From contig JADGPO010000151.1 of NCBI GenBank assembly GCA_017882405.1, forward strand, positions 1-39,197: a DNA stretch of 39,197 bases. The letters run 5' to 3'. The notes under the pieces are model-generated. The model saw only the letters and a list, made by a program, of their open reading frames with translations. It was not told where the DNA came from and did not search any database. This document shows, piece by piece, positions 27,999 to 35,378 of this stretch. The stretch's first letter is position 1, and each line of letters starts with the position of its first letter. Position numbers and translations under genes: made by a program. Source of the stretch: Solirubrobacteraceae bacterium. Its GTDB lineage: Bacteria > Actinomycetota > Thermoleophilia > Solirubrobacterales > Solirubrobacteraceae.

Positions 27999-28781
27999 CT
28001 ATTCCAGCTCGAACTTGAGCACGGTGGTGCCCAGCTCGATCTCGTCGCCGGGCTTGAGCACCTCGGAGTGATCCAGCCGCTGGCCGTTGAGCCGCGAGCC
28101 GTTGGTGGAGTTCAGGTCGGTCAGCACCCATGACCCGCCGCGGGGGCGGATCTCGGCATGCTCGCGTGAGACGTTGGGGTCGTCGACCATCACGTCACAT
28201 TGGCGGCTGCGTCCCATCGTGGCCCCCGCCGGCCCGACCACCAGGCGCTTGCCGCCGATCAGCAGGAGCGCCGTATGGGACCGCGAACGCGCGCGCTCCT
28301 CCAGCGGCTCGGCCACCCGCCCGGCCGTGCTGTAGACCATCGTCCGGCCGGAGGCCTCGGAGTACGGCTCGGCGCCCGCCCCGCGGTCGAGGTCGTCTTC
28401 ACCACCGGCCGGCGGGGTGACGACGCGCGTCTGGATCCCGAACTCCCCGAGCCGCAGCCGGTTGTCGGTCTCGAACTCCACGACCGGGCGCGAGGTGAGC
28501 ACCAGATGCTCGCGGCGCGCGTGCTCGAGCAGGTAGCCGACCAGCTCGGTCCGCAGCGCCTCCTCGTATTCGGCGAAGCGCTCGCGGTCGCGCGACGACA
28601 GGTACACGCGGTACTCGTTGGGCACGTAGGTGCGCGACAGCGACACCGACTTGTGCTCCTCCATCTCGCGCGCCAGCTTGCGGGCGATCTCCACCGGGCG
28701 CACCTCGGACTTGAAGGCACGACTGAACGTGCCTTCGACGAGGCCGGCGATCTTGCTCTCAAGGTTGCGCAACACACTCAT
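27999..28781 (-). CDS. fhaA: FHA domain protein FhaA (DUF3662-FHA)
   Basis: 260 residues. N-terminal DUF3662 domain (residues about 1-115; LRNLESKIAGLVEGTFSRAF, RPVEIARKLAREM) followed by an Asp/Gly linker and an FHA domain (about 185-260) with MGRSRQCDVMVDDPNVSREHAEI and DLNSTNGSRLNG, carrying the phosphothreonine-binding R-S-x-x-x and S-T-N-G residues. FhaA of mycobacteria is a PknB substrate that binds the MviN lipid II flippase and slows wall synthesis at the pole. Linker is shorter than in mycobacteria (about 527 aa there). Confidence 0.93.
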   Translation of the reverse strand: MSVLRNLESKIAGLVEGTFSRAFKSEVRPVEIARKLAREMEEHKSVSLSRTYVPNEYRVYLSSRDRERFAEYEEALRTELVGYLLEHARREHLVLTSRPVVEFETDNRLRLGEFGIQTRVVTPPAGGEDDLDRGAGAEPYSEASGRTMVYSTAGRVAEPLEERARSRSHTALLLIGGKRLVVGPAGATMGRSRQCDVMVDDPNVSREHAEIRPRGGSWVLTDLNSTNGSRLNGQRLDHSEVLKPGDEIELGTTVLKFELE

Positions 28782-28831
28782 GAAAAGGAGCCCACCGGTG
28801 CGGATTTCGGGTCCTGGCGGGCGGATCCATG

Positions 28832-30697
28832 CTACGGAAGTCGGGCCCTCACGTCAGGCCGCGAGTGCCAGGCGCGCCGCCATCCCCCGATCGCCCGAGG
28901 TGCGAGCGCCACCGCCGCGCAGGCCGCCGCCCCGAGGAGGGCCGTGGGCGCCGAGCCGACCGTGTCGGTCCCGTGGACGACCACCACGGCGGCCGAGGTG
29001 GCGCTGACCACCAGCGCCGACCAGACCACCACCCGCACCACGTCGAGCGTCAGCGTGCGCCGGCGGACCAGCCAGGGCGCGGTCATGGCGGCCAGCGCCC
29101 ACACCGCGGCGGGCGCCAGCACGCCGCTGGAGCCCAGCGAGGCCAGCAGGTGGCCGGTGGTCTCAGGGAGCGAGCTGATCCAGGCGGCCGGGGGCGGCAC
29201 GCCGGGGACGTGGGGCACGTACAGCACCCGCTCGCGGCCCAGGACGGCGCCGGCCAGCAGCAGCCACAACCAGCCGATCGCCCCCAGCGCCGCGCGCTGC
29301 ACCGGACCCGCACGCCCTGCCCGTGCGGCGAGCGCCGGCCAGGCTCCGGCCAGGCCGATCAGCCCCAGCGCGGGCGCGGCCGCCGACAGCGGCCAGGCGG
29401 TCGGCCGCGCCGGCAGGAGCATTACCGGCGCCAGCGCCGCCAGGGCGATCACCAGCGCCGCGCCCGGATGGCCGCGCAGGGCAGCCCCGGCGGTGAGGGT
29501 GATGCCGAGCGCCAGCCAGCCGAGCCGGGGGAGCAGCAGCACCGCCGCGCCGGCCAGCAGCGCAGCCGCCGCGGGCGGCAGCGGCGAGGGCGCGAGGAGC
29601 CGCTCGGCGGTCCAGGCGGCGAAGGCCGCCGCGCCGGCGGCGCCCAGCGCCCGCGCCGGCCAGACGCCGTGCTGGAGGTCGTCGTGGTGGTCGTCGTGGT
29701 GGTCGTCGGGCTCCGGGGCGGAGGAGGCGCGCGCGGCGAACGGCTCCTCCTGGTCGGCGTCGCCCTCCGGGTCGCGCGTCCAGGCCCCCGTGACGATGCC
29801 CGGCTCGTCCCCGACCTGCACGAGCGCGCTCTGCAGCGCCGCGTGCAGGTCGGCGATCGTGCCGCGCTCGCGAGGGTGCGGGCGCAGCGCGCAGTCGATC
29901 GCCCGGCCCAGCTCGCCGGGGAGGTCACGACGCTGCCGGCGCAGCGGCGGCAGGCGCGCGCCCAGCCTTCGAGCCCGCTGGAAGGCGGTGGTCGTCCGCA
30001 CCGGATTGACGCCCGTGAGCGCCTCGTAGACGATCAGCGCCAGGGAGTACAGGTCGGCCGGCGCCCCCGCCTCCAGGCCCTCGGCCTGCTCGGGCGCCAT
30101 GTAGGCCAGCGTGCCCAGCACGTCGCCGGTGAGGGTCAGCCCGTCTGAGTCGATCACCCGAGCGACCCCGAAGTCGGTCAGTTTCGCCAGCTGGGCCGGA
30201 CTCGATCCCCGCCCACCCGCATCGGGGACCAGCACGTTGGAGGGCTTGACGTCCCGGTGGACGACGCCCTGGGCATGGGCGTGCTCGAGCGCGTCGCACA
30301 GGACGATCGCGATTCCCACGATGTCCCGATCGGACAGCCGTCCGGCGGCCAGCAGCGCGTCGAGCGTGGCCCCGCGGACCAGTTCGGAGACCAGGTAGGC
30401 CCCCTCGTCGTCGACCGCAGCCTCGTACAGGGTGACGATCCCGGGGTGCGCCAACCGGGCGGCGGCGCGGGCCTCACGCTCGAAGCGCCCGCCCACGATC
30501 TGCTCACGGGCGAGCAGCTTGACCGCCACCTCGCGCTCCAGCCGCTCGTCGCGGGCCATCCACACCGTTCCGAAGGCGCCGGCGCCCAGGCGGCGATGCA
30601 GGCGGTAGCGGTCGAGCACCAGCGGCGCCTCGACCGCCCGCCCGGTCGGCTCGCCGTCTGCGGGCAGGTGTGCGGTGCGCACCTCACTGGAGCCCAT
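28832..30697 (-). CDS. Polytopic membrane Ser/Thr kinase, operon head
   Basis: 621 residues from ATG 30697. Kinase domain about 30-290: LGAGAFGTVW, K60 (VAVKLL), HRDVKPSN with D149, DFG 175-177, YMAPEQ. Then an acidic linker with D331-D340 arranged as two DDHH units and a final DD, followed by about eight to ten membrane helices to the C-terminus, with no external sensor domain. It is encoded in front of fhaA, where mycobacterial loci have none, and may replace PknA, which is absent here. A multi-helix kinase could respond to membrane state or a bound ligand; this is inference. Confidence 0.9.
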   Translation of the reverse strand: MGSSEVRTAHLPADGEPTGRAVEAPLVLDRYRLHRRLGAGAFGTVWMARDERLEREVAVKLLAREQIVGGRFEREARAAARLAHPGIVTLYEAAVDDEGAYLVSELVRGATLDALLAAGRLSDRDIVGIAIVLCDALEHAHAQGVVHRDVKPSNVLVPDAGGRGSSPAQLAKLTDFGVARVIDSDGLTLTGDVLGTLAYMAPEQAEGLEAGAPADLYSLALIVYEALTGVNPVRTTTAFQRARRLGARLPPLRRQRRDLPGELGRAIDCALRPHPRERGTIADLHAALQSALVQVGDEPGIVTGAWTRDPEGDADQEEPFAARASSAPEPDDHHDDHHDDLQHGVWPARALGAAGAAAFAAWTAERLLAPSPLPPAAAALLAGAAVLLLPRLGWLALGITLTAGAALRGHPGAALVIALAALAPVMLLPARPTAWPLSAAAPALGLIGLAGAWPALAARAGRAGPVQRAALGAIGWLWLLLAGAVLGRERVLYVPHVPGVPPPAAWISSLPETTGHLLASLGSSGVLAPAAVWALAAMTAPWLVRRRTLTLDVVRVVVWSALVVSATSAAVVVVHGTDTVGSAPTALLGAAACAAVALAPRAIGGWRRAWHSRPDVRARLP

Positions 30698-30857
30698 GGA
30701 CGCGTTGTTCGGTGTCGCGGCCGCGGTCCCTGCGGCCGACGCCGGCCGCCGCCGGGGTCCGGTCGACCGTGCACGCTGCCTTTCAGTACTTGGCTATCCA
30801 GCCGTGCCGGCGGTCATACTGGTCGCTTTACCAGGTCCGGCAAGGAGAGACTCCAGC
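30698..30857. promoter_or_regulatory. Divergent promoter region, wall-growth operon / CARDB-like gene
   Basis: The 160 bases between the kinase (minus) and the plus-strand membrane protein must hold promoters for both directions. TTGGCT (30790-30795) and CATACT (30815-30820) could be a weak plus-strand pair with 19-base spacing. AAGGAG at 30842-30847 is a good Shine-Dalgarno site and decides the TTG start at 30858. Confidence 0.35.
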
Positions 30858-32000
30858 TTGTCGTTCTTCGACGAGGTAGACGAACCGCCTCGGACAGAGC
30901 CTCGCAGCACACCGCGCAGGACTACCCGTGCGGCCCCGCCCCGGCGCCGCTCCGGCGGTGGCGGAGGGCGCCGACCGCCGAGCCAGCAGCAGTCGATCCA
31001 GACGCGGCGGGCGGTGCTGGCGGTGGTCGTGGTGATCTTCGTGGTGCTGGTCGCCGTCGGCGTCCACAGCTGCCAGGTCAATGCCGACCGCAGCTCGCTC
31101 AAGGACTACGCCAACAGCGTCTCGTCGCTGATCAGCCGCTCCGACGACAACGGCAAGCAGCTGTTCTCGGTGCTTTCCAGTTCGCGCGGCTCCGCGAGCG
31201 CCTCCACCCTGCAGAACCAGATCAACCAGACCCGCGTGACCGCCGCCAACATCCTCTCCTCGGCCCGCGAGCTCAGCGCGCCTGACTCGGTCAAGACGGC
31301 GAGCTCCGACCTGCGCCTGCTCCTGCAGATGCGCCTTGACGGGATCACCAACATCGGCAAGGAGATCCAGCCGGCGCTCGGCACCTCGACCAGCAACGAC
31401 GCGATCCACGCGATCGCCGCCGAGATGGCCCGCCTGTACGCCTCCGACGTTCTCTACAAGGACTACACGGCGCCCGCGATCGTGAGCGCGCTCCATGCCA
31501 ACGGGATCGACGTCGGCGGCTCCAGCGGGCAGACGATCAACCCCGGGCAGTTCGTGCCCGACGTGTCCTGGCTGCTGCCCAGCACCGTCGCCTCCGAGCT
31601 GCATGTCACCTTGCAGGGTTCGGGCGCCAACGGCGGCAAGCCCGCCCCGGGCCTGCACGGCCACACGCTGAACTCGGTCAGCGTCAACGGCACGACGCTG
31701 CAGACGGGATCGCCGAACACCGTCGCGGCCAAGCCGGCGCCGACGTTCAAGCTCAACATCACCAACGGCGGCCAGAACAGCGAGACCAACGTGACCTGCA
31801 AGGTGACCGTCAACGGGACGAGCGGCAGCGGCCAGACGGTGATCCCGCAGACCCAGGCCGGCCAGACGACCAGCTGCGACGTGCCGCTGAAATCGCCGCC
31901 CGCGGCCGGCACCTACACGGTGCAGGCCACGGTCGAGAAGGTGCTCGGCGAGAAGAACACCTCCAACAACTCGCAGTCCTACACGGTGACGTTCCAGTAG
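30858..32000 (+). CDS. Single-pass membrane protein with C-terminal CARDB-like domain
   Basis: 380 residues from TTG 30858, chosen because AAGGAG precedes it by ten bases; the open frame to 30675 lacks coding character. A Pro/Arg-rich cytoplasmic N-terminus (RRTTRAAPPRRRSGGG) is followed by one helix (AVLAVVVVIFVVLVAVGV), a helical external region with STLQNQINQTRVTAANILSS, and a beta-rich C-terminal domain of about 90 residues (TFKLNITNGGQNSETNVTCKV to NNSQSYTVTF) that resembles CARDB/Ig-like adhesion modules, with N-x-G-x-N-S at the strand turn and two Cys. Function unknown. It leads a plus-strand run with DUF4446, pheA and HNH genes. Confidence 0.8.
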   Translation: MSFFDEVDEPPRTEPRSTPRRTTRAAPPRRRSGGGGGRRPPSQQQSIQTRRAVLAVVVVIFVVLVAVGVHSCQVNADRSSLKDYANSVSSLISRSDDNGKQLFSVLSSSRGSASASTLQNQINQTRVTAANILSSARELSAPDSVKTASSDLRLLLQMRLDGITNIGKEIQPALGTSTSNDAIHAIAAEMARLYASDVLYKDYTAPAIVSALHANGIDVGGSSGQTINPGQFVPDVSWLLPSTVASELHVTLQGSGANGGKPAPGLHGHTLNSVSVNGTTLQTGSPNTVAAKPAPTFKLNITNGGQNSETNVTCKVTVNGTSGSGQTVIPQTQAGQTTSCDVPLKSPPAAGTYTVQATVEKVLGEKNTSNNSQSYTVTFQ

Positions 32001-32005
32001 CGCCG

Positions 32006-32011
32006 TATCCT
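32006..32011 (+). promoter_or_regulatory. Possible -10 element before the DUF4446 gene
   Basis: TATCCT ends seven bases before the GTG at 32019, the spacing expected if that GTG is itself the transcription start (leaderless mRNA). It overlaps a small hairpin, CGCCG/CGGCG at 32001-32018, after the previous stop. No clear -35. Confidence 0.25.
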
Positions 32012-32018
32012 TTCGGCG

Positions 32019-32540
32019 GTGCATGACCTGACGAGCACCGTGGGCATCGTCGCCCTGGCCGCCGGCGCGGTGGCCGTCGTGGCGCTGGGCACCACGGCGA
32101 TCCTGGCGCTGCGGCTGCGCCGCGTGCGCTCCGAGCAGCGCGCGGTCCTGGGCGACCGACGCGAGGACCTGGTCTCGCACGCCGTCGCGCTGCAGAGCCA
32201 GTTCACCGCGCTGTACGACTACGTGCAGGACGTGGCGGCCCGGCTGGACGACCGCATGGGCACGGCCGAGCAGCGCCTCGACGGCGCGGTCTCCTACAGC
32301 TCGCTGGTGCGCTACGACGCCTACGGGGAGATGTCCGGCCGTCAGTCGATGTCGATCGCGCTGCTGGACTCCACGCAGACGGGGATCGTGCTCTCCTCGA
32401 TCCACCACCGCGATCAGGCGCGGCTGTACGCCAAGCAGATCCACGCCGGGCGCGGCGAGCTGGAGCTCTCGCCCGAGGAGGCCGAGGCCGTCAAGCTGGC
32501 GCTGCAGGGCAGCCCCGGCGGCCAGCCGGCGACCCGCTGA
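32019..32540 (+). CDS. DUF4446 family membrane protein
   Basis: 173 residues from GTG 32019. One N-terminal helix (VGIVALAAGAVAVVALGTTAILAL), a basic flank and coiled-coil-like stretch, then the DUF4446 core with AVSYSSLVRYDAYGEMSGRQSMSIALLD and GIVLSSIHHRDQARLYAKQI. DUF4446 proteins are widespread in Firmicutes and Actinobacteria, often near chromosome-replication or wall genes, but the role is unknown. Genes before and after are 18 and 13 bases away. Confidence 0.87.
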   Translation: MHDLTSTVGIVALAAGAVAVVALGTTAILALRLRRVRSEQRAVLGDRREDLVSHAVALQSQFTALYDYVQDVAARLDDRMGTAEQRLDGAVSYSSLVRYDAYGEMSGRQSMSIALLDSTQTGIVLSSIHHRDQARLYAKQIHAGRGELELSPEEAEAVKLALQGSPGGQPATR

Positions 32541-32553
32541 GGCTCATCGGCAC

Positions 32554-33390
32554 GTGCGGGTCGGCTACTTCGGTCCCGAGGGGACCTTCACCCAGGAGGC
32601 GCTGATCGCCGACACGCGGGGCTCAGAGCTTCAGATGGTCCCGCTGCCGACGATCTACGACACCGTGATGGCCGTGCACTCCGGCGCCGTCGAGCGGGCG
32701 CTGGTCCCGATCGAGAACTCGCTGGAGGGCTCGGTCAACGCCACCTTGGACGCGCTGGCGATGGAGACCGAGGATGTGGCGATCGTGGGCGAGGTGGTCC
32801 ATCCGATCCGCCACTGCCTGATCGCGCGCACGGCGCTGGAGCTCTCGGCGATCGAGGTGGTGGTGTCCCACCCGCAGGCCAACGCCCAGTGCGCCCGCTT
32901 CATCCGCACCCGGCTGCCGCAGGCGCGGGTGCTCGCCGGAACCTCCACCGCCGACGCGGTGCGCTCGGTGGCCGAGCACGAGGGACCGTGGGCCGCGCTG
33001 GGCAACCGCGTCGCCGCGCAGCGCTACGGCTGCGAGGTCCTGCGCGCGGGCGTGGAGGACGTGGCCGACAACGAGACGCGGTTCGTGTGGCTGGCCCGGT
33101 CGGCCGCAGGGCATGACGCGAGCGCCGGCCCGTGGAAGACCGCGATCGTCTTCTGGGGCGTGGGCTCGGAGGCGCCGGGATGGCTCGTCGCCTGCCTGTC
33201 GCAGTTCGCGCAGCGGGGGGTCAACCTGACGCGGATCGAGTCGCGGCCGCGCAAGCAGGGGCTGGGCCGCTACATGTTCTTCGTCGATCTCGAGGGCCGC
33301 GAGGACGATCCCCACATCGCCGAGGGCCTGACCGCACTGCGAGAGCACGTCGAGCGGCTGCGTGTTATCGGCTCGTTTCCGGCGGCCTGA
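32554..33390 (+). CDS. pheA: Prephenate dehydratase
   Basis: 278 residues from GTG 32554. Converts prephenate to phenylpyruvate in phenylalanine synthesis. Periplasmic-binding-protein-like catalytic domain: GYFGPEGTFTQEA, VPIENSLEGSVNATLD and DNETRFVWLAR (the conserved T-R-F with Thr in the catalytic motif). The C-terminal ACT domain (GVNLTRIESRPRKQGLGRYMFFVDLEG) contains the ESRP phenylalanine-binding motif, so feedback inhibition by phenylalanine is expected. No chorismate mutase domain is fused. The 3' end overlaps the upstream part of the HNH open frame but not its likely ATG. Confidence 0.95.
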   Translation: MRVGYFGPEGTFTQEALIADTRGSELQMVPLPTIYDTVMAVHSGAVERALVPIENSLEGSVNATLDALAMETEDVAIVGEVVHPIRHCLIARTALELSAIEVVVSHPQANAQCARFIRTRLPQARVLAGTSTADAVRSVAEHEGPWAALGNRVAAQRYGCEVLRAGVEDVADNETRFVWLARSAAGHDASAGPWKTAIVFWGVGSEAPGWLVACLSQFAQRGVNLTRIESRPRKQGLGRYMFFVDLEGREDDPHIAEGLTALREHVERLRVIGSFPAA

Positions 33391-33408
33391 GGACGCTGCC
33401 CTCGTATG

Positions 33409-33414
33409 TAGAAT
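33409..33414 (+). promoter_or_regulatory. Possible -10 element before the HNH gene
   Basis: TAGAAT lies 16 bases before the HNH ATG at 33431, in the only AT-rich patch after the pheA stop. The region 17 bases upstream, within the end of pheA, does not give a good -35. Confidence 0.3.
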
Positions 33415-33430
33415 TTCGCCTCGCGTAGCC

Positions 33431-34000
33431 ATGGCCACCTCTGTACCACCTGCGCCATTCGGGTCCGCGCCGCGTTGGGAGCACCAGCGGCGCGGGCGTG
33501 AGGTTGGCCGGGTGCTCGTTTTGAACGCGACGTATGAGCCGATCAACGTCTGCACGGTCAGGCGCGCGGTCGTCCTCCTGATCAAGCAGAAGGCGGAGAT
33601 GATCGAGCGCGGCGAATGGGAGCTTCACTCGGCGACCAGAACGATGTCGCGCCCGATGGTGATCCGCCTGGTCAGCTACATCCGGATTCCGCGCGACACC
33701 CATCGGCGCAAGATCACCCGTCGGGCCGTTTTCGCCCGCGACGACTGGACCTGCCAGTACTGCGGCTCACGCTCCAACCTGACCGTCGACCATGTCGTGC
33801 CCCGCTCCAAGGGCGGCCCCTCCAGCTGGGAGAACATCGTCGCCTCGTGCGCGCCCTGCAACCGGCGCAAGGGCAACGCGTTGCTGCGCCAGTCCGGCAT
33901 GCACCTCAGCCGCCAGCCCGGCACGCCCAGCCCGCACGTCTTCATCCAGGTCGCCAGCCCGACGATCCCGGCGGCCTGGCGGGCCTACCTGGCGGCGTAG
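33431..34000 (+). CDS. HNH endonuclease
   Basis: 189 residues from ATG 33431. N-terminal RVLVLNATYEPINVCTVRRAV leads to the HNH core: CQYCG zinc pair, VDHVVPRSKGGPSSWENIV with the catalytic D-H and Asn, then CAPCNRRKGN as second zinc pair. This is the widespread actinobacterial stand-alone HNH protein of the McrA-like type, often near housekeeping genes. Nuclease activity is expected but its substrate and role (repair, tRNA or DNA processing) are unknown. It is not an intron homing enzyme by context. Its 3' end overlaps the DUF2277 gene by 16 bases (convergent). Confidence 0.92.
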   Translation: MATSVPPAPFGSAPRWEHQRRGREVGRVLVLNATYEPINVCTVRRAVVLLIKQKAEMIERGEWELHSATRTMSRPMVIRLVSYIRIPRDTHRRKITRRAVFARDDWTCQYCGSRSNLTVDHVVPRSKGGPSSWENIVASCAPCNRRKGNALLRQSGMHLSRQPGTPSPHVFIQVASPTIPAAWRAYLAA

Positions 34001-34257
34001 CGCTGAGCGGAGCGGGCCCGCGCCTTGGCCGCCTCGATCTCGCGGTCCTTGGGCGGTGCGACGGTGGTCAGCTGGCGCAGCAGCTTCATCGAGGCTGCCG
34101 CGACCTCCGCGATGGCCTCGTTGAACGCCTGCTCGTTGGCCTGCGAGGGCTTGGTATAGCCGCTGATCTTGCGCACGTACTGCAGCGCGGCCGCCTCGAC
34201 CTCGGACTCGGTCGCCGGCGGCTCGAAGTTGTGGAGGGTCCTGATGTTGCGACACAT
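33985..34257 (-). CDS. DUF2277 family protein
   Basis: 90 residues from ATG 34257. CRNIRTLHNFEPPATESEV is the DUF2277 N-terminal signature and ALQYVRKISGYTKPSQANEQAF its central helix-turn pattern. A small soluble helical protein of unknown function, common in Actinobacteria. Convergent overlap with the HNH gene. It lies downstream of the hairpin-rich region 34291-34440 and would be the next gene after the mini-ORF on this strand. Confidence 0.92.
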   Translation of the reverse strand: MCRNIRTLHNFEPPATESEVEAAALQYVRKISGYTKPSQANEQAFNEAIAEVAAASMKLLRQLTTVAPPKDREIEAAKARARSAQRYAAR

Positions 34258-34290
34258 GCCCTCAGCGTACCGGCCTTGCCCGCCTTACAA

Positions 34291-34440
34291 GGCACGAAGG
34301 GCGCCCTCGACATGGACGCCCTTCGCACTACATCTCGGCTGAAAGTCGCGGTGAGCTACGTCGTGCCGGAGGGACTACTCCCGGCGCGCACGCGCGACGG
34401 TGTCGCGGGTTGGACTCCGCTAAGCGGGGTCAGCCTCCGA
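34291..34440. other. Hairpin-rich non-coding stretch, possible structured RNA
   Basis: Successive inverted repeats fill the stretch: CGAAGGGCG/CGCCCTTCG (34295-34303 with 34317-34325); a GCCGG/CCGGC stem around GGGACTACTCCC; CGCGAC/GTCGCG with a three-base loop; and GACTCCGC/GCGGGGTC with a TAA loop. The last pairs fully only as plus-strand RNA (one G-U), while the minus-strand RNA would have a C-A mismatch. GGCACGA at 34291-34297 could alternatively pair with TCGTGCC further on. No protein of sensible composition is encoded. Could be a regulatory RNA, an attenuator or a processed leader; no known RNA family was recognised. Confidence 0.4.
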
Positions 34441-34441
34441 C

Positions 34442-34486
34442 CTAGCGGCCAGACACCTCCAGGGTCCCGCAAGAACTGTCAGACAA
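34442..34486 (-). CDS. 14-codon mini-ORF after an extreme Shine-Dalgarno site
   Basis: TTG at 34486 begins MSDSSCGTLEVSGR followed by TAG (34442-34444). Ten bases upstream sits AAAGGAGGTG, part of a 16-base stretch complementary to the whole 16S tail (see the site entry). Such an exceptional ribosome site before a tiny frame argues that it is translated, for instance as a leader peptide or small protein, although the peptide matches nothing I know. It lies between the FHA gene and the hairpin region. Start codon and existence are unproven; a longer frame running upstream on the same strand is a shadow of the FHA gene. Confidence 0.4.
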   Translation of the reverse strand: MSDSSCGTLEVSGR

Positions 34487-34490
34487 TTTC

Positions 34491-34506
34491 GGACCACCTC
34501 CTTTCT
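34491..34506 (-). promoter_or_regulatory. 16-base hyper-Shine-Dalgarno sequence
   Basis: Minus-strand AGAAAGGAGGTGGTCC can pair with the full 3' tail of actinobacterial 16S rRNA (GGATCACCTCCTTTCT): 15 Watson-Crick pairs and one G-U. Viewed on the plus strand, it is instead a near copy of the 16S tail, with one mismatch. Normal Shine-Dalgarno sites in this window are 4 to 7 bases. Confidence 0.6.
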
Positions 34507-34587
34507 CTGGTAGCTCCAGATTATCGAATCCCGAACCCGGAATCGACGGCTGCTTCCCAGATTTCTGCTCGGCGGCCGGCCCGCGGG

Positions 34588-35100
34588 TCAATCGACGAGC
34601 AGGCGGACGGTGCCCACGTGGAGTTCGTCGCCCGGGTACAGCTGACAGCGACCGACCCGCGCGCCGTTGACCGACGTCCCGTTGGTCGACTGCAGGTCCT
34701 GCAGCACCCAGTGCCCGTCGCGGAACCTCAGCCGCGCGTGGCGCCGCGACACGCTCAGGTCGCCGAGCACGATATCGCAGCTGAGATGCCGGCCGAGGAG
34801 CAGATCGTCCTCTGCCCCGTCCCAGTCCAGGGCCAGCAGCATCGGCGCCGATGGCTCCTGGCGCCACCGGTCCCACAACGCCCAGCGGGCGCTCCGGGCC
34901 AGCCGGGACAGCCCGCTCGGAAGCGCCGAGCCGGGCGCGCGGACCGTCAGGTCGTCCAGCAGACCGGCGGGCTCGATGAGGTGGCTGGCGCACAGCACGT
35001 CGAGCCGGTGCGCCAGTGTGCTCTCGCTGAGCAGGCCATCGCCGTAGGCGACCTTCAAGCTCCGGGCGATGCGGTCCCGAAGGGAGCCGTGACCTTGCAT
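34588..35100 (-). CDS. DUF1707-like / FHA domain protein
   Basis: 170 residues from ATG 35100. N-terminal region (SLRDRIARSLKVAYGDGLL, residues about 6-25, then a DVLCASH segment) resembles the DUF1707 (SHOCT-like) oligomerisation domain. The C-terminal FHA domain reads LLGRHLSCDIVLGDLSVSRRHARL and LQSTNGTSVNG, with the phosphothreonine-binding S-x-R-H and S-T-N-G residues. Soluble, no membrane helix. Likely another reader of the kinases in this region; partner unknown. The longer frame to 35190 runs over the next gene's start region. Arg/Ser-rich spacer between the two domains. Confidence 0.85.
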   Translation of the reverse strand: MQGHGSLRDRIARSLKVAYGDGLLSESTLAHRLDVLCASHLIEPAGLLDDLTVRAPGSALPSGLSRLARSARWALWDRWRQEPSAPMLLALDWDGAEDDLLLGRHLSCDIVLGDLSVSRRHARLRFRDGHWVLQDLQSTNGTSVNGARVGRCQLYPGDELHVGTVRLLVD

Positions 35101-35378
35101 GAACGACAGTCTCGCGCGGAGACGCGCGGCTGTCCACACGGGGCGGCGAGCGCCGGGTTTCCCGGAAGTACGGTCACCCGATGGCCTCACGGGAGGACGT
35201 CGGCGCTGCCCGGCGGGTGACGCTGCTGACGCCGTTGCGCGAGACAGGGCCTCGGCGCTAGGGCTGCGCTACGGCTGGGGCTGGGCGCACCTGGTGCTGA
35301 TCGGGTCCGCGTTCGACGGCTGGCACGGGCTGTTCGCCGGCCCGCCGTTCTACGGCCCGCTGCTGGTGTCGAGCCTGG
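35101..35378. other. Gene-poor spacer with a possible transporter-fragment reading
   Basis: The spacer between the FHA gene and the GGDEF/EAL gene (both minus strand) holds no convincing gene. On the plus strand codons ending at a TAG at 35390-35392 read YGWGWAHLVLIGSAFDGWHG and AGPPFYGPLL, which resemble the C-terminal end of ABC-2-type membrane permeases (DGWH...GPPLYGPLL). About 45 codons, preceded by sequence without that character, so at most a decayed 3' fragment, overlapping the EAL stop by 14 bases. Confidence 0.25.

Noticed and set aside
29690..29720. Tandem repeat as a mobile or regulatory repeat
   Set aside because: The 12-base units encode the in-frame DDHH linker of the kinase, so they are coding.
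34491..34506. Partial 16S rRNA gene ending with the anti-Shine-Dalgarno sequence
   Set aside because: Only the last 16 bases match; the sequence before them shows none of the conserved helix 44/45 bases of 16S.
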